Counted from the first letter of the stretch, positions 24,501 through 34,204 are shown. The stretch is DNA of 64,000 nucleotides from Bacteroidales bacterium (GCA_015061165.1 SUXC01000004.1:1-64000); one strand, 5' to 3'. Numbers and translations: made by a program. The notes: generated from the letters alone by a model not told the origin.

Positions 24501-25820
24501 AACGCTGAAGTCAATAACATCTTAGCCCTGAACCTGCCATACGACCCACAAGCCCTATTCTACGGCAAAGTATATGGCTCGGGCAACGTGAATATCAAAG
24601 GCGATGACTATGAATGTCGCATAGGCGTAAATGCCCGCACCGAAGCCAACTCTAAGTTCTATCTGAGTGTCTATACGGCTTCTACTGCATCAAATGCCTC
24701 GTTTGTTCAATTTACGCAGCCAGATACCACCACCAATACGCTACTACAACTATTGAAGCAACCCACAGAAAATACCGCCACCACTATTCTGCCCCGAACC
24801 AAACTACTGCTCTCACTGCAAGTAGAAGCCACACCTACCGCAGATATCAATATCAAGTTAGGCGGAGATGACGGTATCCGTGGACGTGGCGAAGGCAACA
24901 TCAAACTCACCTACGACGACTCCACCGAAGACATACAGATGTTGGGCACATACACCCTCCAATCGGGCGTATTCTCCTATTCATTGGGCAATATCGTTCG
25001 CCGTTCATTTGACATAGCTGAAGGCAGTTCCGTGACATGGAGTGGCGATGCACTTGCACCTACAGTAGATATTACAGGTCGCTACCATACGACAGCTTCG
25101 CTGCGCGACCTGTTTGGCAGCGAAATATCGCAAGCAGCCACCAACCGCACCTCGGTGCCCGTCAATTGCGTACTACACATGACGGAGCAACTATTCAACC
25201 CTATGCTGAAGTTCTCCATAGAACTGCCTCAATCAGATGAATCTATCCAAAGTCAAGTAAACTCAATTATCAATACCGATGAAATGCTGATGCGACAGGT
25301 GCTATACCTGTTGGTATTCAACCGTTTCTACACTGCTGACTATTTGCAAAATACACAACAAAGCATCGGCCTCAATGAGACCTACTCTCTGCTCTCCTCT
25401 ACCATCACCAACCAAGTCAATACATGGTTGAGCAAACTGACAGATGTCTTTACGATGGGCTTTAATTTCCGTACCGATGGCGAAGGCGAGACTGCCAGCC
25501 AAGAGTATGAAGCCAACTTCCAAATACAACCAATACGCCAATTGGTCATCAATGGCAATTTTGGATATCGCTACAATGACCTGAGTAACCGCCCATTCTT
25601 TGGCGACTTGGATATAGAATACCTGCTTACCCCTAATGGCAAACTCCGTGCGAAAGCATACACCCACACTGTGGACAAGTATTCACTACGCCAAGCCAAT
25701 ACGGTGCAAGGATTAGGTTTGGTATTCAAACATGACTTCAACTGGAAAACCCAAGAGAAGGGCAAACGCATAAAAGAGAAACAAGCCAAGAAAGCGAAGC
25801 AAAAGAAAAACAAACAATAA
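21558..25820 (+). CDS. tamB: TamB-like translocation/assembly protein (DUF490)
   Basis: A 1420-residue envelope protein with one N-terminal membrane anchor (TLAILAIIFGIILLLLSG, about residues 20-37) and a very long beta-rich periplasmic part, as in TamB/YtfN and other AsmA-like bridge proteins. The last 400 residues fit the TamB C-terminal domain: LKLGGDDGIRGRGEGNIKL-like and GTYTLQSGVFSYSLG segments. TamB family members span the periplasm and move phospholipid or help assemble outer-membrane proteins. The usual TamA partner is not adjacent. The ATG at 21558 has AGGAGA upstream; longer frames start inside the promoter. A basic lysine-rich tail ends the protein. Confidence 0.87.
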   Translation: MLVDANHTPATGNNKAKKTLAILAIIFGIILLLLSGTTLLLRHDKVQTYIVGIVAEKLSVSLNADVHIKHIYYRPLNHLTIDSLYISDQQRDTLAFIEQANIAINLLQLRNQRVDMTLVELHKPYINLQSINDSTLNCQFLLDMIKRPDTVVLPRINIDQLQFTQLRFRYNELLISPLNLSLTLPVLSQDSIDIQLHELALSAQIDQLDATFNTRLHGNLDSIFADEMLLVYRTKQIFDGDITVYHPTKLDSLYINAHCNDLYCNDALLKDFLSQLQAKPITLPKPIAALGYVHYRGAIDGRLEHLNLHGTFATALGAMNVNGFVETDTTLQDFDFCGKVATDSFQLGTMLNQKDLGNIAFHAHVDGEIDSTQLTRCIAEADIQHIDYRGYTYQDIRFDGTMGIEEVSGTLNIEDKNISLQINGLADWSMQDTRLDITARINNLHPHALQLTDQYPDLTLSAMTYISLFTSGTPQQMLDNLTGYMIIDTLDIHNGDKQAVMKQLKLDIESQWEHTKRSHKLHLQSDYLTADVSGDFSYTTLSNTCQQFLHTYAPSLFDAPRKPNKNPNQLNFYAYFRQLNDITNVLDLPVSFPSYPTLKGFINESNQQIGLQAHIPSIQNEGTQIDNLTISVENTDDSLDIAVYMYNHLPKNNPTAAKIGDVKARLNLHAFNDAVDMKIQLENTDSIRNEGTIHISSQLQQHADQLLLAAHLHPNRIVLNDSAWTINEANITYTAAEKKIDIQDFSLSTDYQSIAANGTASPNAEDSILIDLRNINLQYLLSYTLAGEAISVQGPLTGWATLYGFFTQPMVEAQVAIPRAGLNGTYLGDLTAQAYLDRSEKTIIIEGEAIDSTNHTVAAVKGKVIPANKWWGLDIHCDSVDISLIDFWTHPFFSNPQGRAFGDLKVFGQERNTWVTAAIYGKDAQITVPQIGATFYFSDSVYMDSTAIRIPNVTLRDAEGHQGNFQGVITHNNFQNFKYDLNAEVNNILALNLPYDPQALFYGKVYGSGNVNIKGDDYECRIGVNARTEANSKFYLSVYTASTASNASFVQFTQPDTTTNTLLQLLKQPTENTATTILPRTKLLLSLQVEATPTADINIKLGGDDGIRGRGEGNIKLTYDDSTEDIQMLGTYTLQSGVFSYSLGNIVRRSFDIAEGSSVTWSGDALAPTVDITGRYHTTASLRDLFGSEISQAATNRTSVPVNCVLHMTEQLFNPMLKFSIELPQSDESIQSQVNSIINTDEMLMRQVLYLLVFNRFYTADYLQNTQQSIGLNETYSLLSSTITNQVNTWLSKLTDVFTMGFNFRTDGEGETASQEYEANFQIQPIRQLVINGNFGYRYNDLSNRPFFGDLDIEYLLTPNGKLRAKAYTHTVDKYSLRQANTVQGLGLVFKHDFNWKTQEKGKRIKEKQAKKAKQKKNKQ

Positions 25821-25838
25821 CACTTAACCCCATTTCCC

Positions 25839-27419
25839 ATGTTGATTAAATGCTACGGAGCTGCCCCACAAGGCATTGACGCCGTGATAGTTAGTATAGA
25901 AGTACATGCTGTACCTGGTTTTGAATTTACATTGGTAGGACTACCCGATAACGCTGTGAAGGAGAGCCACGAACGCATCGTAGCTGCGCTGACCGTCAAT
26001 GGCTATAGCAAGCCACGTCACACACTAACCATCAATATGGCCCCCGCTGACATCAAGAAGGAGGGTGCAGCCTACGATCTGCCTTTGGCAATAGGTATGT
26101 TGGCTGCGGAGGAGGAAGTGAATACCCAAGGCTTGGAACAATACCTCATCATGGGTGAATTGTCGTTGGATGGTTCATTGCAGCCTATTCAGGGTATACT
26201 ACCAATGGCATTAGCTGCCCGCAAAGCAGGTTTCAAAGGTATCATCTTACCTGCACAAAATGCGCGCGAAGCAGCAGTAGTTCAGCAAATAGAAGTGTAT
26301 GGATTGGCAAACATACAAGAAGTCATACGATTCCTCAATGGCACACAAGTATTTGAGCCCGTTCATGTGGATACAGATGCAGAGTTTCGTATGCATGCCT
26401 TCAGCACCGATCTTGATTTCTCGGATGTACGTGGTCAGGAGAATGTACGTCGTGCCATGGAAGTGGCAGCCGCAGGCGGACACAATATGCTGATGGTGGG
26501 TCCTCCTGGTGCTGGAAAAAGCATGATGGCAAAGCGCTTGCCCTCCATATTACCACCCCTCACATTGGAAGAGGCATTAGAAACAACCAAGATTTACTCG
26601 GTGGCAGGAATGATGTCCCGCCGCAAAGAGAATAACGGTATGGCAAGTGCACTAATCGTGCAACGCCCCTTCCGCAGCCCACACCATACGGTGACGGACG
26701 TAGCGTTAGTGGGTGGTGGTAGCAATCCCCAACCGGGTGAGATTAGTTTGGCGCACAACGGTGTACTATTCCTTGATGAGTTGCCAGAATACAAGCGAAC
26801 AGCATTGGAGGTGTTGCGCCAGCCATTAGAAGATAGGCGAATCTGTATTACGCGCGCCAAACATAATGTAGAATACCCCGCAGGATTCATGTTGGTGGCT
26901 GCTATGAACCCTTGCCCATGCGGACACTATGGGGAAAATAACTCTGCCCACCCATGCACTTGTACCCCCGCACAGATACATCGCTATATGAGCCGCATAT
27001 CAGGACCACTCTTAGACCGTATAGATATACAGTGCGATATACAACCCGTACCTTATACACTACTCAAGGATGAACAACCCAGCGAGAGTAGTGCCGCTAT
27101 TCGCGAACGAGTGATGCGTGCAAGAGCCATACAACAACTCCGCTTTGCCGAATACAACCAAACAGCCACAACACCTATTCATTGTAACGCACAAATGACT
27201 CCTAAATTGGTGCGTATATACTGTCCTTTGGATACGCAAGGCGACAAGTTATTGGCATACTCTATGGAGAAATTAGGATTATCCGCCCGCGCATACGACC
27301 GAATACTAAAAGTAGCTCGCACAATAGCGGATTTAGCAGAATCCAAAACCATTGCAGCGAGCCACCTTATGGAAGCCATCTCCTATCGCAATCTGGATAG
27401 AAGCGATTGGCTGGGATAA
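25839..27419 (+). CDS. comM: ComM/YifB family AAA ATPase (Mg-chelatase-like)
   Basis: A 526-residue ATPase of the YifB/ComM family, a ring helicase that promotes branch migration during integration of transformed DNA in naturally competent species. It has the N-terminal ChlI-type domain (GFEFTLVGLPDNAVKESHER), Walker A GPPGAGKS (221-228), Walker B VLFLDELPEY, the cysteine-containing NPCPCGHYG insert, and a C-terminal domain. It lies 18 bp after tamB and is probably co-transcribed with it. Conserved in many bacteria that are not known to be competent. Confidence 0.93.
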   Translation: MLIKCYGAAPQGIDAVIVSIEVHAVPGFEFTLVGLPDNAVKESHERIVAALTVNGYSKPRHTLTINMAPADIKKEGAAYDLPLAIGMLAAEEEVNTQGLEQYLIMGELSLDGSLQPIQGILPMALAARKAGFKGIILPAQNAREAAVVQQIEVYGLANIQEVIRFLNGTQVFEPVHVDTDAEFRMHAFSTDLDFSDVRGQENVRRAMEVAAAGGHNMLMVGPPGAGKSMMAKRLPSILPPLTLEEALETTKIYSVAGMMSRRKENNGMASALIVQRPFRSPHHTVTDVALVGGGSNPQPGEISLAHNGVLFLDELPEYKRTALEVLRQPLEDRRICITRAKHNVEYPAGFMLVAAMNPCPCGHYGENNSAHPCTCTPAQIHRYMSRISGPLLDRIDIQCDIQPVPYTLLKDEQPSESSAAIRERVMRARAIQQLRFAEYNQTATTPIHCNAQMTPKLVRIYCPLDTQGDKLLAYSMEKLGLSARAYDRILKVARTIADLAESKTIAASHLMEAISYRNLDRSDWLG

Positions 27420-27422
27420 CTA

Positions 27423-30400
27423 TTACAACGCTAAGCGGAAACCAATATCCATTTTTCTCACCGTTGCCTCTTGTCCATGTCGTACTGAAATACGGCAGTT
27501 CATTATATCATATGCCCAACTACCACCACGAATGACACGCTGATTATCAGCACCTTCTTCGGGTCCTGTAGGATTAATTTGAGATGCTGCTTCGTAGTAT
27601 CCGAACCAATCTTGACACCATTCCCATACATTGCCATTCATATCGTATAAACCCAATTCATTAGGTGATTTAAGGCCTACAGGATGCGTAGAATTCAAAC
27701 TATTAGCCTTATACCAAGCCACATCATCTGGTTTGTCATTTCCCGCACACTTTGTGTTTTTGCTACTGGTTCCACCACGCGCAGCATACTCCCACTCTGC
27801 CTCTGTAGGCAATCGGAAGGTAGCACCTGTAAGCATATTCAAACGCTTGATGAACACCTGGCAATCTTCCCAACTTACATTTTCTACAGGATTAGTAAGA
27901 TCATTCTGGAATATAGAAGGTACACTATCCATCACAGCCTTCCACAGAGCCTGAGTTACCTCCGTTTGTCCAATATAGTAATCACCTACCGTAACATAAT
28001 GCTTAGGTTTCTCCCAATCATATGTTTCCATTCCCTGTTCTGCAGTAGCACCCATAACAAACGAACCGCTTGGCACCTTGACCATCGTAAACGATACATC
28101 TCGAACCTCGAATCGAAGCGTAGGGTCCTTCATATTAATCTCTACCTTCTTGACTGGGATATTCTCCAATTCGTTTTCTACCTTCACCAATCGGAAGCCA
28201 AGGTCAGCAAATGCCTCGCCTACAGCATATCCATCGCGGTAGGAAACACGATTCATACGACTTGGCAACATAGCACTACCTCCTCTGGTAACACGATATA
28301 CACCCGTCTCAGGACCTTGAGGGTTGGTTAGCATGTCGCCTTCGTAAGCACCAAACCAATCTTGACACCACTCACGCACATTACCACTCATATCATACAA
28401 GCCCAATTGGTTAGGTTTCTTCTGTCCTACAGGTTGTACTTCTCGTTCACTATTTTCAGCATTCCATGCTACATCATTGACATTATCCGATCCTGCAAAC
28501 TTAGTTTTGGACATATTCTTTCCTCCACGAGCAGCATATTCCCACTCTGCCTCAGTAGGGAGACGGAAGTGTTGCTGCGTAAGTTCGTTGAGTTTGGCAA
28601 CAAAGAGTTGGCAGTCTTCCCATGTTACATTGGTTACAGGATTGATATTATAGGTTGTATCCGCACTCGGATTTGTGCCCATGACAGCCTGCCAAAGTGC
28701 CTGAGTAACCTCTGTCTGACTAATAGCATAATTGGAGAGCGTAATCTTGCGAGTGGGTCGTTCTCCTTCTAAAGCATCAGCACCTTGCTCAGTGGTACCA
28801 CCCATTACAAATGTTCCACCCTCTACAGGCACCATACCAAAGGATACACCCGCCACCTCAACAATATTGGCAGAATCTGTCATAATAGGTGCTACAGGCG
28901 CAGTAGGCTCTGCCTGTGCCACAGGCACTTGCTCATGAGATATATTAGTGAGTGCTAAGCGCAAACCGATGTTATAATTGCTGAATGTAGGGGTGTGGTA
29001 ATTGCGTTGCGATACACGCGCATAACGAGCATCAAAATACCAACTACCTCCACGATATACCTTGTAAGAGCCTTTGGCTGGTCCCTGAGGATCTTTCTGA
29101 TTGGAGATTTCGTAATTACCATACCAATCTTGACACCATTCGCAGACATTACCACTCATGTCATACAAGCCCAATTGGTTCGGATTCTTCATAGCTACAA
29201 TATGCGTAGTTTGAAGACTATTTCCTACAAACCATGCTACATTATTAGGGATACTATCTCCTGAATATTTGTAACTAATAGTATCAGCACCTCCACGAGC
29301 AGCATACTCCCACTCAGCCTCTGTAGGGAGACGGAATGATTGACCTGTGAGCTGATTGAGTTTACGAACAAAGACTTGACAGTCATCCCAACTCACATTC
29401 TCGACTGGATTGGATGGATTGGATGGGAACGAACTTGGATTATTGCCCATCACTGCTTGCCAGAGAGCCTGTGTTACCTCTGTTTGTCCGATATAAAAAT
29501 CAGAAATAGAGACTTGATGAATAGGTATCTCATTATCATTCATATCCTCTCGTTGCTCGGTAGTAGCACCCATGATAAAGGTACCCGCTTTTACTTTAAC
29601 CATCGTAAAAGTGATATCCTTGACAGCAAACGAATGTGTTTCCGAAGAAGTAAGCGCAAGTGTTGGCATATTCGTGTGCACCAAACCATCTGCTTGATTT
29701 AGTGTGTATGACAAGTATTTGTCTTGCCCATCCTCTATAGCCACCAGTTGATCGTTGTAGGCAAAGCCGTCTTTAGCAATTCGCACTTTATGTTCTCCCA
29801 CAAGAATCTTATTAAATACCATTGGGGTAGTACCCTTTTGCTCATTGTCAATCCAAATCATCGCATCCACTGGACTACCATCTACGATGAGAGTTCCATA
29901 TAGCGGTGTAGGATTATTCAATGTATAAGCCACATTAGCATCGCCAGCCGAAATAGTGATATTGGTCACTGCCGAGTGATGGCTTTGCTGACGTGTTTCC
30001 ACGAGGTAGGTACCATATTCCAGCGTACCATTCCATTCGCCTTTGCCTACCTTATTTCCATCAATATAGATGTCCGCCATTGGCGAAGCAGTGAGTGTTA
30101 CTGTAGAGTAGTTAGGCTGCATAACGGGGCGTATAGCCGCATTTTCGGCTTCGCGTATCGTAATAGTAGCATGGTACTCTTTATACTTTTCTCTCAGTAT
30201 CACCAATGAATATCTACCCGTGTTGAGTTCTACTCGTTGCAGAGGAATAGCACCCAACATTGATATTTCCTCCGTTTCCATATTGATGGCATATACCTGC
30301 GCACCATATATTTGTGCATCGCCATCAACGGATAGCCAACCAAATTTAGGTCGCAGAGAGACTTGCAATTCGGTGGAGTGAGGCATAACAATCATACTGC

Positions 30401-31037
30401 TTTCCTCTGTATAATAATTCTTAGCAGAGATACGATAGCGATAGTTACCACAATTAATCATCTTTGTGGCTACACCATGCTCCACTGGCCAAAACTCTCT
30501 TTTGCCATCCACAAACACCTCTACGATGGCAGAGCTGGGACTGACAGATAGCTGAAACTTCTGTTTGGTCTGCATGATTTGTCCTGGTATATCAGCCATT
30601 GGCACATAATGCACGCGCCCATAGTACACCTTATTGGAAGTCAAGGAGGCATTATCAAAAATCGTTTGTGAGGCACAACCATCACCACACTGTATCTCAA
30701 TACGACGCGCACGCTTAGGAATTAGGAACAGCAACTCATCGTTCGTACTACGGTCAATAGCTTCTACTGCTGTCTGAGTACCCATATTCAAACCCAACAT
30801 TTGTTTGGCTTGTGCAATCTCATCGGTTGAGCCATCCAACCCCACGCGAATCAATACGAAAGGAAAAGTATCATCCAATGCGGGCTTTTGCCACTTAGCA
30901 AATTTATCTCCGTAGGCATCTAATACAGTGGTATTTGGTACTTCTTGGAAAGGTTGTGTTATTACAAGCGATTGAGCAAAACCATGTATAGATACACCAA
31001 ATAGCAACAATAGCAATAATATACGTTCTCTCATCAT
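27423..31037 (-). CDS. Secreted protein with PEGA-like and three SUMF1-fold domains
   Basis: A 1204-residue exported protein. A signal peptide (to about GFAQ, residue 22) is followed by a domain shared with the next gene upstream, PEGA-like beta repeats (about 160-450), and three formylglycine-generating-enzyme (SUMF1) folds at about 475-690, 730-960 and 985-1204. Each has GxFxMG, PVENVSWDDC-type, RLPTEAEWEYAARGG and GLYDMSGNV motifs. The paired catalytic cysteines of true FGE are missing (RGGSWYFDARYARVSQRN, RGGSAMLPSRMNRVSYRD, RGGSWAYDIMNCRISVRH), so this is probably a binding or structural protein, as GldJ/GldK are. Its start overlaps the upstream stop (ATGATGA). Confidence 0.85.
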   Translation of the reverse strand: MMRERILLLLLLFGVSIHGFAQSLVITQPFQEVPNTTVLDAYGDKFAKWQKPALDDTFPFVLIRVGLDGSTDEIAQAKQMLGLNMGTQTAVEAIDRSTNDELLFLIPKRARRIEIQCGDGCASQTIFDNASLTSNKVYYGRVHYVPMADIPGQIMQTKQKFQLSVSPSSAIVEVFVDGKREFWPVEHGVATKMINCGNYRYRISAKNYYTEESSMIVMPHSTELQVSLRPKFGWLSVDGDAQIYGAQVYAINMETEEISMLGAIPLQRVELNTGRYSLVILREKYKEYHATITIREAENAAIRPVMQPNYSTVTLTASPMADIYIDGNKVGKGEWNGTLEYGTYLVETRQQSHHSAVTNITISAGDANVAYTLNNPTPLYGTLIVDGSPVDAMIWIDNEQKGTTPMVFNKILVGEHKVRIAKDGFAYNDQLVAIEDGQDKYLSYTLNQADGLVHTNMPTLALTSSETHSFAVKDITFTMVKVKAGTFIMGATTEQREDMNDNEIPIHQVSISDFYIGQTEVTQALWQAVMGNNPSSFPSNPSNPVENVSWDDCQVFVRKLNQLTGQSFRLPTEAEWEYAARGGADTISYKYSGDSIPNNVAWFVGNSLQTTHIVAMKNPNQLGLYDMSGNVCEWCQDWYGNYEISNQKDPQGPAKGSYKVYRGGSWYFDARYARVSQRNYHTPTFSNYNIGLRLALTNISHEQVPVAQAEPTAPVAPIMTDSANIVEVAGVSFGMVPVEGGTFVMGGTTEQGADALEGERPTRKITLSNYAISQTEVTQALWQAVMGTNPSADTTYNINPVTNVTWEDCQLFVAKLNELTQQHFRLPTEAEWEYAARGGKNMSKTKFAGSDNVNDVAWNAENSEREVQPVGQKKPNQLGLYDMSGNVREWCQDWFGAYEGDMLTNPQGPETGVYRVTRGGSAMLPSRMNRVSYRDGYAVGEAFADLGFRLVKVENELENIPVKKVEINMKDPTLRFEVRDVSFTMVKVPSGSFVMGATAEQGMETYDWEKPKHYVTVGDYYIGQTEVTQALWKAVMDSVPSIFQNDLTNPVENVSWEDCQVFIKRLNMLTGATFRLPTEAEWEYAARGGTSSKNTKCAGNDKPDDVAWYKANSLNSTHPVGLKSPNELGLYDMNGNVWEWCQDWFGYYEAASQINPTGPEEGADNQRVIRGGSWAYDIMNCRISVRHGQEATVRKMDIGFRLAL

Positions 31038-31741
31038 AAGGTAGAAACAGGAAGTAGTTCAATAGTTATTTCTCGTGACTCATCAGATACCGTGATTACC
31101 CCTTCTTGGGTTTCATAGCCTTCGGCAGTAACCTTGTATGCATACGAACCGTGATTCAGCATCTTATAAGCCATATTATTATTCGTTGTCCATGTGTCCC
31201 ATACTCCATCAACCAATACGCTTACAATAGCATTGGCAGGATTGAGACGGAATTTGAAAAATTGTCGCATTACAATTTCAGTGGTTACAGTAGAAGCAAC
31301 AACAATCTCCTTAGGTTTGTAATGCACACGACCAATATATACAGTATTTCGTTCCAATGGTTTTGTTCCATCCATTATTAGCTGCTCCACACATTCAGAG
31401 CCACAGGTTAATGTAACCTTTTGTGCAGCAACAGGTACTAAAAACAGCAACTCATTTTGCATCGCTTTATATACAGAAACTTCCATACCCAATTCGCCTA
31501 AATCTAAGTGCAGGAGCTGTTTGGCGGTAATGACATCGTTGGCATTACCCTCCAGTCCCACACGAATAAGTGCGTATGGAAAACCATCCGCTTGCTCCCA
31601 AGAACCAAACTGATTTTTGTATGATGCTAATACCGAACTATTGGGAATGGATTGAAATGATTGTGTAATAGTTAAGGATTGCGCCGATGCAAACAATATT
31701 AAGAATAAAAATGAGTGTACAAGAAGTAAACGTTTCTTCAT
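31034..31741 (-). CDS. Secreted PEGA-like protein, paralogue of the next gene's N-terminus
   Basis: A 235-residue exported protein (signal peptide ending near FASAQ). It matches the first 235 or so residues of the following 1204-residue protein: SLTITQSFQSIPNSSVL against SLVITQPFQEVPNTTVL, FPYALIRVGLEG against FPFVLIRVGLDG, and a cysteine pair in CGSEC against CGDGC. The C-terminus is a PEGA-like beta unit (KVTAEGYETQEGVITV). It looks like a tandem duplicate without the SUMF1 domains. Translation is coupled to the downstream gene. Function unknown. Confidence 0.8.
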   Translation of the reverse strand: MKKRLLLVHSFLFLILFASAQSLTITQSFQSIPNSSVLASYKNQFGSWEQADGFPYALIRVGLEGNANDVITAKQLLHLDLGELGMEVSVYKAMQNELLFLVPVAAQKVTLTCGSECVEQLIMDGTKPLERNTVYIGRVHYKPKEIVVASTVTTEIVMRQFFKFRLNPANAIVSVLVDGVWDTWTTNNNMAYKMLNHGSYAYKVTAEGYETQEGVITVSDESREITIELLPVSTL

Positions 31742-31764
31742 CTATCTAAAACAATATAGTATGA

Positions 31765-33522
31765 TTAATCTATTACTATTATTTTGGGTGTTGCCCCTAC
31801 GAAGTAGGACATGTTTCGTCCAATGGGTCCATTTTTCAATGTAGGATCACAGACCATATATCGTTTGTTATTATACATCACAAACTCTCCTGGTTTCTCC
31901 TCCACAGGGATATGCACAGCAGTCGCTAAATGCTCTGGATTATCAAAATACAATAATATGACATCCAAATTCAGTATATCACGCACCAAGGTAGAGAATA
32001 ATATAGCCTTGTCCTCGCAATCGGAGTGAGGATAATATAATGTTTCAGAGGAAAAGAAGATGCGATCGTGTCCCCATACGTCATCATCGTATGCGTATTC
32101 AAATCCTGTTTGTACCCAATTAAGCAGTTTAGCTACGGCTTGCCATGGCGTAAGGCCACTGACAGCCTCTCGGGCTTGTGGATAAAGTGTACTCTTGGCA
32201 ATAGAGTCCAAAGGTGTTTTTACACCAAGCAGCCATTTGCTGCTCTCATCCCCAAAGAACAAACGGCCTGATGGATAGTCCTCAAAGAACTGAATCATAT
32301 TCATATTGAGCTGATAGGAAAAAGTGCATCCCTTGGCTGATGTAACAACTAATGTATCCGATATTTCAGGCTCTACATGTTGCTCTTGAGCTATTAAGAG
32401 TGAGAAGCGTTGCTCCTTCTCATAGCCGACATTACTGATATAAAAACTACCAGAGAGTCGGCTATCGAGAATAAAGTAGCAATCATCTTCCAGCATCACT
32501 TTCTTCATATCATAAAGCTCATGATGACTTGCAAAGAGCATAAATACATACTCATCCTTGAATGCCAATCGAATCTTATATCCCGATTGCGCCATGATAT
32601 AAGAAGCAAAAATAACAGCTTCATTAGTATCTCCATAGCGTTTTTTGGATATAGACTGTACCATTCTAAGGTATGCCCAGTCACAGAGTTTCATTTCTGC
32701 ACGCTTGTCCAGACACGATTTAATCGTGATGTCAAATCGGCTTGGTACAACCGTATCAGCTATTTGCTCCCATAGAGTGGCTATACCATCTTCGTCCACA
32801 CGCATCAATTGCAGATCTGCATCCTGCGGAAATGCTACCGACACCAATGTGCCATATAGCGATACGCTCACGAGCTCTATATCCTCCTCCAAAGGCTCGA
32901 TATTCACCATAGGTTGAGGTTGAGGTTCGGGGTCGGGAATATGTACGACCTCCTCAATCTTGATTTCTACAGCAGCAGTATCAACGGGTTGGACAGTTGT
33001 TGTATCCTGTGTCAGGACGTCGGTAGAATCTTTACCCATGCAAATAGTATCCGACATCATCATTGGGACTTGCGCTCTAATGCTAGCAATCAGGCGTTCG
33101 ACGTCCTCAATAGAATCAATGACAACTACCGTATCGATGGTAATTGTGAAAACAGTATCTTCTTTAGTGGGTAGGGGTGCTGTAACATCCAATGTAACAT
33201 CTCCAAAGGCCTTGGTATCCAAGTCAGGGGAAAGGATTTCAGCTTGATACAATTTGAGTTTGACAGAGTCTTTGCGTGGTGTTTCAACCACCTCATCTAT
33301 CACCTCATATTGTTTCCACTTCTTGCGCAACTGCCCCACGTAACGTTCGTTCTGCTTGCGGCGAAACTCATCGAATCGCTTTTGTTGCTCTGTACGTATA
33401 CTGTCATAGCGTGCTCTTCTCTCTGCGCGACGTTCTTCAAAGCGTTTGCGCATATCGTTTTGAGCAGGTGCTACATTCACCAACATAAACAGCAGCAAGA
33501 ATAAGGATAGGAATCTTTTCAT
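31765..33522 (-). CDS. Secreted transglutaminase-like protein
   Basis: A 585-residue exported protein. After the signal peptide comes a highly charged helical stretch (about 22-75; many R/E/K) that may form a coiled coil. The C-terminal domain has a transglutaminase-like triad: C502 (HSDCEDKAILFSTLVRD), H537 (HLATAVHI) and D559 (YMVCDPT). Such domains act as cysteine peptidases or cross-linking enzymes. It lies 23 bp ahead of the PEGA-like genes and downstream of a terminator, so it probably heads the second half of the cluster. Its substrate may be a protein made by this cluster; that is inference. Confidence 0.8.
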   Translation of the reverse strand: MKRFLSLFLLLFMLVNVAPAQNDMRKRFEERRAERRARYDSIRTEQQKRFDEFRRKQNERYVGQLRKKWKQYEVIDEVVETPRKDSVKLKLYQAEILSPDLDTKAFGDVTLDVTAPLPTKEDTVFTITIDTVVVIDSIEDVERLIASIRAQVPMMMSDTICMGKDSTDVLTQDTTTVQPVDTAAVEIKIEEVVHIPDPEPQPQPMVNIEPLEEDIELVSVSLYGTLVSVAFPQDADLQLMRVDEDGIATLWEQIADTVVPSRFDITIKSCLDKRAEMKLCDWAYLRMVQSISKKRYGDTNEAVIFASYIMAQSGYKIRLAFKDEYVFMLFASHHELYDMKKVMLEDDCYFILDSRLSGSFYISNVGYEKEQRFSLLIAQEQHVEPEISDTLVVTSAKGCTFSYQLNMNMIQFFEDYPSGRLFFGDESSKWLLGVKTPLDSIAKSTLYPQAREAVSGLTPWQAVAKLLNWVQTGFEYAYDDDVWGHDRIFFSSETLYYPHSDCEDKAILFSTLVRDILNLDVILLYFDNPEHLATAVHIPVEEKPGEFVMYNNKRYMVCDPTLKNGPIGRNMSYFVGATPKIIVID

Positions 33523-33565
33523 TGCTTAGTGATTTTAAGGGTACTTGTGTTAATAATTGAAAAAA

Positions 33566-33595
33566 GAGGGTGTCTCACCCATAGACACACCCTCA
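33566..33595 (-). terminator. Rho-independent terminator within the envelope cluster
   Basis: On the minus strand GAGGGTGTGTCT, a short loop, AGACACCCTC, then TTTTTTC. It follows the LPP20-like gene (33611) and precedes the transglutaminase-like gene, so the cluster is at least two transcripts or is partly attenuated here. Confidence 0.8.
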
Positions 33596-33610
33596 TAATA
33601 CACGCAGTTA

Positions 33611-34183
33611 TTATTCAGCCACTTGCATGCTGCCAGTCTTCATTTCAGCAGCTCTTTTCTCTGCAAATTTGCGGAACTCTTCGCGGTTAATCTTGACATC
33701 TTTGCCACTCTCCTCGAGTTGCTTCAACATGTCATCAATGATTTGTTTCTTAGGAATCTCAATCGAAATCCAAGACTCATAGAGTCCATCTTTGGAAACA
33801 AACATTTCCTCGCAAGTTTGCAACGCATCATTGAGGTTCTTCTCAATCAATGTTTCAAATTCGCTCTCGAATACACCTTCTACGTCCGAAGCTTTAGCGT
33901 TAGTACGCAAATTACCATTGTAATCAGAAGTTAAACCAGCCACAAAGCCACCCAACTTCTCGTGTACCATCGATTTCGCATTTTCCAAAGCAGCGCGACG
34001 TGCACTCTGTTGGTTGAGAGCAGAAGCAGTACCTGTGGCACGGAAATAATTAGCATCATCAAAACCTTCTTGTTTGCATGGAATCTCCACTTTTACGCGC
34101 TCAAAACCATACTCAGCTACTTTCTTACTTGCGCAACCTGCGCACAATGCTACTACGAGCACTGACAATAGAATCTTTTTCAT
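33611..34183 (-). CDS. LPP20-like lipoprotein
   Basis: A 190-residue lipoprotein (MKKILL..., lipobox LCAGC with C17). The segment FRATGTASALNQQSARRAALENAK fits the LPP20/FlgO-like fold that is common in envelope lipoproteins. It follows the 831-residue protein by 21 bp, and that protein begins with a similar segment, so the two may interact. The terminator directly after it ends this transcript. Confidence 0.8.
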   Translation of the reverse strand: MKKILLSVLVVALCAGCASKKVAEYGFERVKVEIPCKQEGFDDANYFRATGTASALNQQSARRAALENAKSMVHEKLGGFVAGLTSDYNGNLRTNAKASDVEGVFESEFETLIEKNLNDALQTCEEMFVSKDGLYESWISIEIPKKQIIDDMLKQLEESGKDVKINREEFRKFAEKRAAEMKTGSMQVAE

Positions 34184-34204
34184 TTTGATAATTATTTAAA
34201 GTTG

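Noticed and set aside
27423..31037. Active formylglycine-generating enzyme
   Set aside because: The catalytic cysteine pair is absent in all three SUMF1 domains.
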